From: an uncultured Opitutaceae bacterium
Lineage (GTDB): Bacteria; Verrucomicrobiota; Verrucomicrobiia; Opitutales; Opitutaceae
Length of the DNA: 64,000 nt
Direction of reading: 5' to 3'
Assembly: GCA_903890485.1 (NCBI GenBank)
Contig: CAITBM010000006.1
Location: 75,901-139,900, forward strand
Numbering within the stretch: position 1 is the first letter of the stretch; every line of letters begins with the position of its first letter. The translations under genes were made by a program, and so were the position numbers. Positions 25,063 through 33,800 of the stretch are shown here, piece by piece. The notes beneath the pieces are model-generated. The model worked only from the letters and a program-made list of their open reading frames with translations, was not told where the DNA came from and ran no database searches.

Positions 25063-25075
25063 ACGGGCCGCGCTC

Positions 25076-25777
25076 CTAGCCGAAATCCAGCTCGGGCTCC
25101 GGAAGCGGCTCGTCCGGGGGAGCGAGGCACTGGGGCCCCTCGTTCCTGCTGTTGCTCATGTAGCGGCTGACCCGCCGCGAGGCCATCCGCGAAGCCTCAA
25201 AGGGCGCCGTGAGGCGCTTGAGCTCCTCGGGCGGAAGCGGCTGGTCCCCGAGCCACTGCGCCATGGCTCGCTCCGTGAGGATGACCGGCATCCGGTTGTG
25301 GACCGTGGCGACGAGCTCGTTGGGTTCGGTCGTGAGCAGGCAATAGGTCTCCGGGAGGTCTCCCGCGGGCGGGTCCCAGATCCCCGCGAGGGCAAAGGGC
25401 TCGTCGCCGGACAAGGTGAAGAGAAAAGGGAGCTTTGACGCCCCACTCGTCTTCCACTCGTAGAATCCATTCGCCGGCACCAGGCACCGCCGGGTTGCGG
25501 CGGCCTTTCGGAAGGCGGGAAGCGAGGCCACGGTCTCGGCCCGGGCGTTCGCGATCAGCTTGGGTTGGGCTCCGTGCCCCCCGAACGGGAGCAGCCCCCA
25601 GCGCATCGGGCGCACCCCGGTGACGCCGCCCGACCTCGCCACCACCGGCATCGTTGTCGTCAGCGTCGCGTTGAACCGGGGCACAGCCCAGTCCGGTGTG
25701 GCGAGCGGCTCGCCCAGGGCCGCAGAGATCGCATTCAGTGCGGCGTCAGTCTTGTGAAGCGTGTAGCGGACGCACAT
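25076..25777 (-). CDS. SRAP-domain protein (YedK/HMCES-type abasic-site crosslinker)
   Basis: Forms a covalent thiazolidine link with abasic sites in single-stranded DNA through the N-terminal Cys, shielding them during replication. The 233-residue protein keeps the full active set: Cys2 (after Met1 removal), Asn77 in LIANARAET, Glu107 in NGFYEWK and His160 in ATVHNRMPVIL. The common MCGR start is MCVR here. No GTTC-N4-GAAC palindrome is present in the 81 bp upstream, so it does not appear to share the operator of the lexA operon. It lies between xylB and a convergent esterase gene. Confidence 0.94.
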   Translation of the reverse strand: MCVRYTLHKTDAALNAISAALGEPLATPDWAVPRFNATLTTTMPVVARSGGVTGVRPMRWGLLPFGGHGAQPKLIANARAETVASLPAFRKAAATRRCLVPANGFYEWKTSGASKLPFLFTLSGDEPFALAGIWDPPAGDLPETYCLLTTEPNELVATVHNRMPVILTERAMAQWLGDQPLPPEELKRLTAPFEASRMASRRVSRYMSNSRNEGPQCLAPPDEPLPEPELDFG

Positions 25778-25858
25778 GGGCGCGTTGGGGAGGATCGCCG
25801 CTTGGGCCAGCCAAGGGCCAATGCCAGGACCGTTGCCGCGGTTTCACACACGTCAATC

Positions 25859-27358
25859 CTAGCGCACCTCAAACGCTCCCCTAAGGTCTGCGCAGAGTCT
25901 GTCGTGGAGAACCTGGCGTTTCCGGAACACCGCGACATTTGCCTTTTCAGGCATGCAGCGGGTCGACTCATCCAGTGAGACACTCCGGGCACAGAGCGCG
26001 GCGAGAGCGGCCGCAGATCCCCTGCCCTTCGAGTCGCACCATGCGGCCTGGAGGGCGCCGCCCAGAGCCGCGCTCTCGTCCTCTGCCATTGCCACCACGG
26101 GAACCCCGAAAACGTCGGCCGCGATCTGCCGCCAGAGGGCCGACCGTGCGCCTCCGCCCGTGAGGCGAATCTCCTTGGCCTTCACGCCCAGGGCGGCAAG
26201 GCGGCGGAGCCCATAGTTCATGCCGAGGGTCGTTCCCTCGATCGCAGCGCGAGCAAGGTGCCCCCGCGCCAGGGTCCTTCGGCCGAGGCCGAAGTACACA
26301 CCCGTGCCCCGCGGCAGGTTCGGGGTCCGTTCACCGTCGAGGTACGGAAGGAGGGTCAGGCCGTCGGATCCGGCCGGGGCGGCCGCAGCATTCTTTTCCA
26401 GGTCCTCGAGCGACCAGCCAAAGAGCGTCCTCACCTGCTCGGTGACCCCGGTGACGTTCATCGTGCACAAGAGCGGGAGCCAGCCGCCGGTCGACGAGCA
26501 GAAGGCCGCGATCTCCCCGTTCGGGTCGACCACCGGCTTCCGCGAATAGGCGTAGATCGTGCCGCTCGTGCCAAAGCTCGCCGTGACGGCGCCCGGGACC
26601 ACGTTGCCGGTGCCGATGGCGCCCATCATGTTGTCGCCTCCGCCCGCGCTCACGATTGTCCCGGCTGGGAAGCCGTAGCGGCCGGCGATCTCGGGGCGGA
26701 GCACCCCGCAGGGTTCATGTGACGCCGACAGCGCCGGCAGGCAGTCGGCCACGCGTCCGTCAACGGCGTCCATGGCGGCCTTGGACCAAACCCGCTTCCT
26801 CACGTCGAGGAACGCGGTCCCCGAGGCGTCGCCAAACTCCATGAAGTAATTGCCGGTCAGGTGGAAGTTCAGGTAGTCGTGCGGGAGCAGGATGTGGCGC
26901 AGCCTCTTGAAGTTCGCGGGCTCGTGGCGCTTCATCCAGAGCACCTTCGGCGCGGTGTAGCCCGGCAGGAACGGCAGGCCAGTCTTGCGGATCACGGCGG
27001 CGGGTCCGCCGAGCTTCTTCGTGAGGATCGCGCACTCGGGCGCGGTGCTCGTGTCGCACCAGAGTTTTGCCGGCCGGATCACCTTGCCGGCCTCATCCAG
27101 GGGGACGAAACCGTGCTGCTGGCCCGAGACGCCGATCCCGCGCACCCGGGAGCGCTCGATCTTTGAGGCCACCTCTCCGATCACGGCGTCCATGGCCGAG
27201 ACCCACTCCTCGGGGTGGGCCTCCATGTGGCCCGGGGGGAGGCCCCCGATCAGGTGGTGGGGGGCGCGCGCCTCGGCGACGACCCGACCCGTGTCGAGGT
27301 CGAGAGCGATCGCCTTGACGCTCTGCGTCCCGCTGTCGACCCCGATGTAGAGGCTCAT
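25859..27358 (-). CDS. xylB: Xylulokinase
   Basis: FGGY-family sugar kinase that phosphorylates D-xylulose to xylulose 5-phosphate. The 499 residues start with the ATPase-fold phosphate-1 loop YIGVDSGTQSVKAIALD. The catalytic Asp lies in SAGGGDNMMGAIGTG, the second phosphate loop in ASFGTSGTIYA, and the adenosine motif in LTGGGARSALWRQIAADVFG. Substrate-specific sequence GHMEAHPEEW near residue 44 is typical of XylB. It follows xylA by 8 bp in a two-gene operon for xylose entry into the pentose phosphate pathway. Length is normal. Confidence 0.95.
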   Translation of the reverse strand: MSLYIGVDSGTQSVKAIALDLDTGRVVAEARAPHHLIGGLPPGHMEAHPEEWVSAMDAVIGEVASKIERSRVRGIGVSGQQHGFVPLDEAGKVIRPAKLWCDTSTAPECAILTKKLGGPAAVIRKTGLPFLPGYTAPKVLWMKRHEPANFKRLRHILLPHDYLNFHLTGNYFMEFGDASGTAFLDVRKRVWSKAAMDAVDGRVADCLPALSASHEPCGVLRPEIAGRYGFPAGTIVSAGGGDNMMGAIGTGNVVPGAVTASFGTSGTIYAYSRKPVVDPNGEIAAFCSSTGGWLPLLCTMNVTGVTEQVRTLFGWSLEDLEKNAAAAPAGSDGLTLLPYLDGERTPNLPRGTGVYFGLGRRTLARGHLARAAIEGTTLGMNYGLRRLAALGVKAKEIRLTGGGARSALWRQIAADVFGVPVVAMAEDESAALGGALQAAWCDSKGRGSAAALAALCARSVSLDESTRCMPEKANVAVFRKRQVLHDRLCADLRGAFEVR

Positions 27359-27366
27359 GGCGGCCC

Positions 27367-28701
27367 TTAGCGTCCGGTGAGGTAGGAGTTGAAGAGGTTC
27401 TCCAGGTATTCCTGGCGGCCGCTCTTGAGGGAAGGTTCGCCAAGCTTGGTGAGGACGAGCTTTTCGAGTTCGCGGAAGCCGACCTGCCCCTTCTCGATCT
27501 GCTTGCCCACTCCGGAGTCGTAGCTCGCGTAGCGGTCGGCCACGAACTGGTCGAGCTTGCCGTCGGCAAGGATCCGCCGGGCGATCTTGAACGCCAAGGC
27601 ATAGGTGTCCATGCCCCCGATGTGGGCATAGAAGAGATCCTCGGGGTCGACAGACGGGCGGCGCAGCTTGGCGTCAAAATTGAGGCCGCCCTTGCCGAGG
27701 CCCCCGGAGCGGAGGATCGTGACCATGGCCAGGGTGATCTCCTTCACGTCGGTGTTGAACTGGTCGGTGTCCCAACCGAGGAGCGGGTCGCCGGAGTTGG
27801 CGTCGATCGAGCCCAGCATGCCCTGCGAGGCAGCGACCTCGATCTCGTGCTGGAAGGAGTGGCCGGCCAGGGTCGCGTGGTTCGTCTCGATGTTGAACTT
27901 CAGGTGCTTCTCCAGGCCGTAGGTCCTCAGGAAGGCGATGCCGCTCGCCACGTCGAAGTCGTACTGGTGCTTGGTCGGCTCCTTCGGCTTCGGCTCGATG
28001 TAGAACTGGCCCTTGAACCCGATGCGCTTGGCGTGGTCCACCGCCATGTGGAGGAACCGGGCCAGGTGGTCCTGCTCCCGCTTGAGGTTCGTGTTGAGGA
28101 GCGTCTCGTAGCCCTCGCGCCCGCCCCAGAACGTGTAGCCGTCGCCGCCCAACTCGTGGGTGACCTCCATCGCCTTCTTCACCTGCGCCGCGGCGTAGGC
28201 AAAGACGTGGGCATCGGGATTGGTGGCGGCGCCGCACATGTACCGCGGGTTGGAGAAGAGGTTGGCCGTGCCCCAGAGGAGGCGCACCCCGGTCTCCTTC
28301 TGGAGCTCCTTGGCGTGGGCCACGATGGCGTCCAGATTGCGGTTGGACTCGGCAAGTGTCGCGCCCTCAGGGGCGATGTCCCGGTCATGGAAGCACCAGA
28401 AGGGGGCCTCGATCTTGACGAAGAACTCGAACGCCGCGTCCATCCGGCGCTTGGCCACCGAGATCGCGTCCTTGCCCGACTCCCAGGGCCGCTTGATCGT
28501 GCCCGGTCCGAACGGGTCGCTGCCGACGCCGCGGAACGAGTGCCAGTAGGCGATCGAGAACCGCAGGTGGTCCCTCAGGCTCTTGCCATCGACCATCTCG
28601 GAGGGATCATAGTGCCTGAAGGCCAGGTGATTCTCGGACTTGGGTCCCTCGAATCGAATGTGCGGAACGCTGAAGAACTGGGCATTCTTTGATTTCGGCA
28701 T
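27367..28701 (-). CDS. xylA: Xylose isomerase (class II)
   Basis: Isomerises D-xylose to D-xylulose. The 444-residue length matches the class II enzymes. Catalytic His and Asp are in [13 protein letters not shown]. The metal-binding sites are in [33 protein letters not shown] and [18 protein letters not shown], all complete. It is the first gene of the xylAB operon, with a 107-bp divergent region upstream that contains a direct repeat suitable for a regulator. No xylose transporter or XylR gene is adjacent. Confidence 0.97.
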   Translation of the reverse strand: MPKSKNAQFFSVPHIRFEGPKSENHLAFRHYDPSEMVDGKSLRDHLRFSIAYWHSFRGVGSDPFGPGTIKRPWESGKDAISVAKRRMDAAFEFFVKIEAPFWCFHDRDIAPEGATLAESNRNLDAIVAHAKELQKETGVRLLWGTANLFSNPRYMCGAATNPDAHVFAYAAAQVKKAMEVTHELGGDGYTFWGGREGYETLLNTNLKREQDHLARFLHMAVDHAKRIGFKGQFYIEPKPKEPTKHQYDFDVASGIAFLRTYGLEKHLKFNIETNHATLAGHSFQHEIEVAASQGMLGSIDANSGDPLLGWDTDQFNTDVKEITLAMVTILRSGGLGKGGLNFDAKLRRPSVDPEDLFYAHIGGMDTYALAFKIARRILADGKLDQFVADRYASYDSGVGKQIEKGQVGFRELEKLVLTKLGEPSLKSGRQEYLENLFNSYLTGR

Positions 28702-28747
28702 GGCCCGCGATACCTACCACGAGAGGCCCTCCACCGTCGAGATTTCG

Positions 28748-28769
28748 TTGGTGTCACAAATTGGCGCCA
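28748..28769. promoter_or_regulatory. Direct repeat upstream of xylA
   Basis: TTGGTGTCA (28748-28756) and TTGGCGCCA (28761-28769) are two 9-mers matching at seven positions and spaced 13 bp start to start. They lie about 50-70 bp upstream of xylA, between it and the divergent beta-propeller gene. The arrangement suits a regulator that binds tandem sites; the second copy is itself an 8-bp palindrome (TGGCGCCA). Weak evidence. Confidence 0.3.
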
Positions 28770-28808
28770 CTCCTTGTCTTTGGCCCCCGATCGGGCCAGC
28801 TTCCCGGG

Positions 28809-29828
28809 ATGCGCCCCCCGTTATTCTCCCTCTGCACGGTCTTCCTTGCCGCGGCGGCCGGTGCCTCCGCCTCCGATTTCAGGGTCCTGGCCCACTACCC
28901 CATCCCGGGGGAGGTCCGCTTCGACTACCTCAGGGTCGATCCCGACATGCGCCGGCTCTACGTCGCCCACTCCACCCAAGTCGACGTCCTCGACGTCGAC
29001 ACCGGCGCCCTCTTGGGGGCCATCGGCTCCATGAAGGGCGTCCACGGGATCGCCCTTGTACCCGACCTGAAGCGCGGCTTCATCACCTCGGGCGGGGACC
29101 GCACGGTGGTCATGTTCGACCTTGCCACCCTGAAGGTCCTCAAGGTCATCCCAGGCCTCGGCGTTAAGCCCGATGCGCTCGAATACGACCCCGAGACCCA
29201 GAAGGTCTTCGTGGCCAACGGCTCCTCGGGTGGCATCACGGTCATCGACCCGAAGACGGGCGAGATCTCCGGGCACGTTCCAATCGAGGGAAAGCTCGAG
29301 GGACTGGCGTTTGATGGCAAAGGGCGCCTCTTTGTGAACACCGAGGACAAGAGTATGATCCAGGTTGTTGATACCCATACGCTAACGCCCCTCGCCTCCT
29401 GGTCCATTGACCCGGTTGAGGGAGGAACCGGCCTCTCTATAGATACGGCAAGCCACCGGCTCTTTTCGGCGGGAGCCAACGGAAAGATGGCGGTGGTCGA
29501 CAGCGACACCGGCAAACTGGTCGCCACCCCGGAGATCGGTGAGGATCCCGACGGCGACGCGTTTGATCCCGCCCAGAGCCTCGTCTTCAGTTCCAGCGTA
29601 AAGGGCTCGATCACGGTGCTCCATGAGGACCAGCCGAATGCCTACAGCCTGGTCCAGACGGTCACCACCGCCCCCGGAGCCCGGACCATCGCCTTCGACC
29701 CGAAGACCAGCAGGGTTTTTGTTGCGACGGGCAAGTTCGGCCCGGCCCCGGCGCCGACCGCCGACAATCCCCATCCCCGCCCCCAGGCGGTCGCTGGCTC
29801 CTTCGAGGTCCTGGTCGTCGGCCGCTAG
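28809..29828 (+). CDS. Exported YncE-like beta-propeller protein
   Basis: A 339-residue protein with a signal peptide (residues 1 to about 21, ending GASAS) and roughly seven propeller blades with the repeating pattern 'value linked to a time or step, then VxD', e.g. RLYVAHSTQVDVLDVDTGA, KVFVANGSSGGITVIDPKTG and RLFSAGANGKMAVVDSDTGK. Relatives are periplasmic proteins of unclear function, sometimes DNA- or ligand-binding. The ATG at 28809 is used because the signal peptide begins there; an open frame upstream reads through the xylA promoter region. Its TAG is part of a CTAG that also ends the convergent gene. Confidence 0.85.
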   Translation: MRPPLFSLCTVFLAAAAGASASDFRVLAHYPIPGEVRFDYLRVDPDMRRLYVAHSTQVDVLDVDTGALLGAIGSMKGVHGIALVPDLKRGFITSGGDRTVVMFDLATLKVLKVIPGLGVKPDALEYDPETQKVFVANGSSGGITVIDPKTGEISGHVPIEGKLEGLAFDGKGRLFVNTEDKSMIQVVDTHTLTPLASWSIDPVEGGTGLSIDTASHRLFSAGANGKMAVVDSDTGKLVATPEIGEDPDGDAFDPAQSLVFSSSVKGSITVLHEDQPNAYSLVQTVTTAPGARTIAFDPKTSRVFVATGKFGPAPAPTADNPHPRPQAVAGSFEVLVVGR

Positions 29829-30181
29829 GCCGACGGCTTGAAGGCCGTCGCGAAATAGACGGCCAGGACGATGAAGAGGAAGCTCAGGGCGTAGTTCCAG
29901 GTTATCCGCTCCTTGAGCACCACCCAGGCAAATGCCACGAAAACCAGGAGCGTGATCGCCTCCTGGATGATCTTCAGCTGGTAGCCGCTCATGTTGTCCG
30001 TCATGTAGCCCATCCGGTTCGCCGGGACCTGCAGGCAGTACTCAAAGAAGGCGACGCTCCAGGCGACCAGGATCGCGACAAACATCGGTTTGCCCTCAAG
30101 CCACTTGAACTTCAGGTGCCCGTACCAGGCCGCGGTCATGAAAAGGTTGGAACCGAGGAGAAGGAGGACGACTTTGGTCAT
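29825..30181 (-). CDS. DUF486 family small membrane protein (DMT superfamily member)
   Basis: A 118-residue protein with four hydrophobic helices and the DUF486 family pattern: TAAWYGHLKFK after helix 1, AWSVAFFEYCLQVPANRMGY between helices 2 and 3, and QLKIIQEAITLLVFVAFAWVVLKE. Members are half-size drug/metabolite-transporter-like proteins of unknown function. The start ATG at 30181 fits the start of helix 1. Its stop TAG sits on the same CTAG as the stop of the convergent propeller gene. Confidence 0.9.
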   Translation of the reverse strand: MTKVVLLLLGSNLFMTAAWYGHLKFKWLEGKPMFVAILVAWSVAFFEYCLQVPANRMGYMTDNMSGYQLKIIQEAITLLVFVAFAWVVLKERITWNYALSFLFIVLAVYFATAFKPSA

Positions 30182-30277
30182 GATGGGCGGAATCGAGATG
30201 CGGGCTGAGGATTTTCGCAAGCCCCCCCGACTTGGCGCCCCTCGGGGCCACCGCATGAAAATTTCCCAAGTCGATGC

Positions 30278-30334
30278 TTGATTGCCGCAAATCGCGCCCT
30301 ATACCTTGCCGACAGTTCTGTCCGGACCTATACT
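30278..30334 (+). promoter_or_regulatory. Overlapping promoter candidates upstream of the glutaredoxin-like gene
   Basis: Two -35/-10 pairs are visible: TTGATT (30278-30283), 16-bp spacer, TATACC (30300-30305); and TTGCCG (30306-30311), 17-bp spacer, TATACT (30329-30334). The second -10 ends only 5 bp before the ATG at 30340, so a transcript from it would begin at or next to the start codon. No Shine-Dalgarno precedes that ATG. Confidence 0.45.
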
Positions 30335-30339
30335 ACCGA

Positions 30340-30675
30340 ATGACAATCAAAGCCTATCTCAAGCCGTCCTGCGGGTGGTCCAATGGCGTTCGCGCCATCC
30401 TCCGCAAGTATGGTCTGGATTTCCAGGACATCGATATCATCGGCAACCGCGCTAACTACGCCGAGATGGTCCAGAAGTCCGGCCAGCCCCTGTCCCCCTG
30501 TGTGGAGATCGACGGAGTGATGCTGGCCGACGTGTCGGGTGAGGAAGTCGAGAACTACCTCCTCTCCAACGACCTGGTCAAACCGACCGAGAACGCTGCG
30601 GGCGTCGCCACGAACGCGGGTTGCTCCGACGAAGAGCACGCCAAAATGGCCACCAAAACGATCCGCTTCTTCTGA
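30340..30675 (+). CDS. Glutaredoxin-like protein, monothiol-type motif
   Basis: A 111-residue thioredoxin-fold protein with the redox motif Cys11-Gly-Trp-Ser14 (SCGWSNGVRAIL), one Cys as in monothiol glutaredoxins, the cis-Pro region QPLSPCVEIDG and a GEEVENYL helix like the glutathione-site GSDD region. A Cys (Cys51 region, SPC) precedes the cis-Pro strand, and a C-terminal tail of about 30 residues contains another Cys. If the organism uses bacillithiol, as genes at 49810-52445 suggest, this may act as a bacilliredoxin-type protein; that is inference. The ATG at 30340 has no ribosome site. It is followed by a terminator. Confidence 0.8.
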   Translation: MTIKAYLKPSCGWSNGVRAILRKYGLDFQDIDIIGNRANYAEMVQKSGQPLSPCVEIDGVMLADVSGEEVENYLLSNDLVKPTENAAGVATNAGCSDEEHAKMATKTIRFF

Positions 30676-30713
30676 CGAGAGGTCCTGCTTAAAGACACCC
30701 ACAAGTTCCCGCA

Positions 30714-30750
30714 GGGCCGGCTCTCAAAACGAAAACCGGCCCCTTTTTTT
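30714..30750 (+). terminator. Rho-independent terminator after the glutaredoxin-like gene
   Basis: A 7-bp GC stem GGGCCGG / CCGGCCC (30714-30720 with 30736-30742), a 15-nt loop, then C and seven T. It lies 39 bp after the glutaredoxin stop and separates that gene from gltB, so gltB needs its own promoter in the 84 bp that follow. Confidence 0.85.
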
Positions 30751-30834
30751 GCACATACGCCAACAGCCCTGACCTGAGACCCAAAGCGAAACGGCTCCCA
30801 AAGATTTCCGAGGTTAACCCACCGACTACACGAA

Positions 30835-33800
30835 ATGCCCAACAGACCTGACGACGACCGCCAGCCCCGGCGCAGGGCCCCCGGCCTGCCCAAGAAGCAG
30901 GGCCTTTACGATCCGTGGTTTGAGCACGACGCATGCGGCGTCGGCTTCGTTGTAGATATCAAGGGCCGCCAGAGTCACGACATCCTCAAGCAGGCCATCC
31001 AGCTGCTGAAGAACCTGGACCACCGCGGCGCTGCGGGCTCCGAGGCGAACACGGGCGACGGCGCCGGCATTCTCATGCAGATCCCGCACCGCTTCCTGAA
31101 GGAGGCGTGCAAGAAGGCCCGGATCGACCTGCCGGCCCCGGGCGACTACGGCTGCGGCCACGTCTTCCTGCCCCGCGACCGCATCAAGCGGCGCAAGCTC
31201 GAGGAGCGCCTTGAGAAGATCATCCAGTCCGAGGGCCAGGTTGTCCTGGGCTGGAGGACCGTTCCGGTCGACAATTCCTCGCTCGGCGAGACGGCCCGCA
31301 TGAGTGAGCCGATGATCCGCATGGTGCTCGTGGGCCGCGGACCGACGACGCCCGATTCGACGGCGTTCGAGCGCAAGCTCTACGTGATCCGCAAGAGGGC
31401 CTACCGCGACATCCGGACCTCCACAATGGACGGGGCCGAGGTCTGGTACATGCCGAGCCTCTCGTACAAGACTATCGTCTACAAGGGCATGCTGCTGACG
31501 GGCCAGCTGGAGAAGTACTTCCTGGACCTGCAGAGCCCGCTCATGGAGACGGCGCTCGCGCTCGTCCACTCGAGGTTCAGCACGAACACCTTCCCGAGCT
31601 GGGACCGCGCGCACCCGTACCGCTACATCGCCCACAACGGCGAGATCAACACGCTCCGGGGCAACATCAACTGGATGAGGGCCCGCGAGGCCCTCTTCGA
31701 GAGCGACCTATTCGGGGAGGACATCAAGAACATCCTGCCGATCGTCAACCCGAACGGCAGCGACTCGTCGATGTTCGACAACACGCTCGAGCTCCTGATC
31801 CTCGCGGGCCGCTCGCCGGCCCATGCGATGATGATGATGATCCCGGAGCCCTGGTCGGGCAACGAGCGCATGGACGACGACCGCAGGGCCTTCTACCAGT
31901 ACCACTCCTGCCTGATGGAGCCCTGGGACGGCCCGGCTTCGATCGCGTTCACCGACGGCGTCCAGATCGGCGCCGTGCTGGACCGCAACGGCCTGAGGCC
32001 CTCCCGCTCCTACGTGACCAAGGACGGGGTCGTGATCATGGCCTCGGAGGCCGGCGTGCTGGACACGCCGCCGGAGAACGTGCTCCAGAAGGGGCGCCTG
32101 CAGCCGGGCCGCATGTTCATGGTCGACACGGCCCAGGGACGGATCATCGAGGACGAGGAGATCAAGGGGAAGATCGTCTCGGCCCAGCCCTACCGCAAGT
32201 GGCTCGACGAGCACCTGGTCCACCTGAGCGACCTGCCGGACGCCCCCGAGCTCCCGGTCCCCGACCACCAGACCCTCCTCCAGCGCCAGATCGCGTTCGG
32301 CTACACGAACGAGGACGAGCGGATCATCCTCACACCCATGGCGCGCGACGGCGTCGAGGCCACGGGCTCGATGGGCAACGACGCGGCGCTCGCGGTGCTC
32401 TCGAACAAGCCGAGGCTCCTGTACGACTACTTTAAGCAGCTCTTCGCACAGGTCACCAACCCCCCGATCGACTGCATCCGCGAGGAGATCATCATCGGCG
32501 CCGAGACGCGCCTCGGGAGCGAGGGCAACCTGCTCAACCCGCAGCCCTCGGCATGCCGCCGCGTGGAGCTCAAGTGGCCGATCCTCACGAACGAGGAGTT
32601 CGCCAAGCTCAGGCGCATGTCCGTCCCCGGGCTTACGGTCGGCGTCCTCTCCATCCTCTTCCGCGTCACGCGCGGGGAGAAGGGGCTCGCAAAGTCCCTG
32701 GAGGAACTCTGCGCCATGGCCCGCCGGATGATCGAGGAGGACGAGATCAACGTCATCATCCTCTCCGACCGCGGCGTCAACCGCGACTTCGCCCCGGTTC
32801 CGGCCCTCCTGGCCATCGCCGGGCTCCACCACTACCTGATCCGCGAGGGCCTGAGGACCCGCGTGAGCCTGGTGCTCGAGACGGGCGAGGCCCGCGAGGT
32901 CCACCACTTCTCGACCCTGATCGGCTACGGCTGCAGCGCCATCAACCCCTACGTGGCGTTCGAGGCGATCGACGACATGATCCGCGAGGGCCTCCTGCCG
33001 AAGCTGGACCACAAGACCGCCTGCAAGAACTTCGTGAAGGCGGGGACCAAGGGCGTCATCAAGGTGATGTCCAAGATGGGCATCTCGGCGATCCAGAGCT
33101 ACCGGGGCGCCCAGGTTTTCGAGGCGCTTGGCATCCGCCAGGACGTGATCGACCACTATTTCACCGGCACGGCCTCCCGCGTGGGCGGAATCGGCCTCGA
33201 CGTGATCGCCCAGGAGGTGCTCATGCGCCACCACGCGGCGTTCCCCGTGCGCTCGGTCGACGGGCACGTTCTGCCCTCGGGCGGGCTCTACCAGTGGAGG
33301 AAGGACGGCGAGCAGCACCTCTTCACGCCGGAGTCCATCCACAAGCTGCAGAAGGCCGTGAGGACCGGCAACTTCAAGACCTTCCAGGAATACGCGGCCC
33401 TGGTGAACGACCAGGCGGTTAACGCCTGCACGCTCCGCGGCCTGTTGGACTTCAAGGCCTCGACGGCGATCCCAATCGAGGAGGTCGAGTCCGTCGAGTC
33501 GATCGTCAAGCGCTTCAAGACCGGGGCCATGTCCTACGGGTCGATCAGCAAGGAGGCGCACGAGACGCTCGCTATCGCGATGAACCGCATCGGCGGCAAG
33601 AGCAACACCGGCGAGGGCGGCGAGGACCCCGCCCGCTACAAGATCGAGGCGAACGGCGATTCCAAGAACTCCGCGATCAAGCAGGTCGCCAGCGGGCGCT
33701 TCGGCGTCACGAGCGAGTACCTGGTGAACGCACGCGAGCTCCAGATCAAGATGGCCCAGGGCGCCAAGCCCGGGGAGGGTGGCCAGTTGCCCGGGACGAA

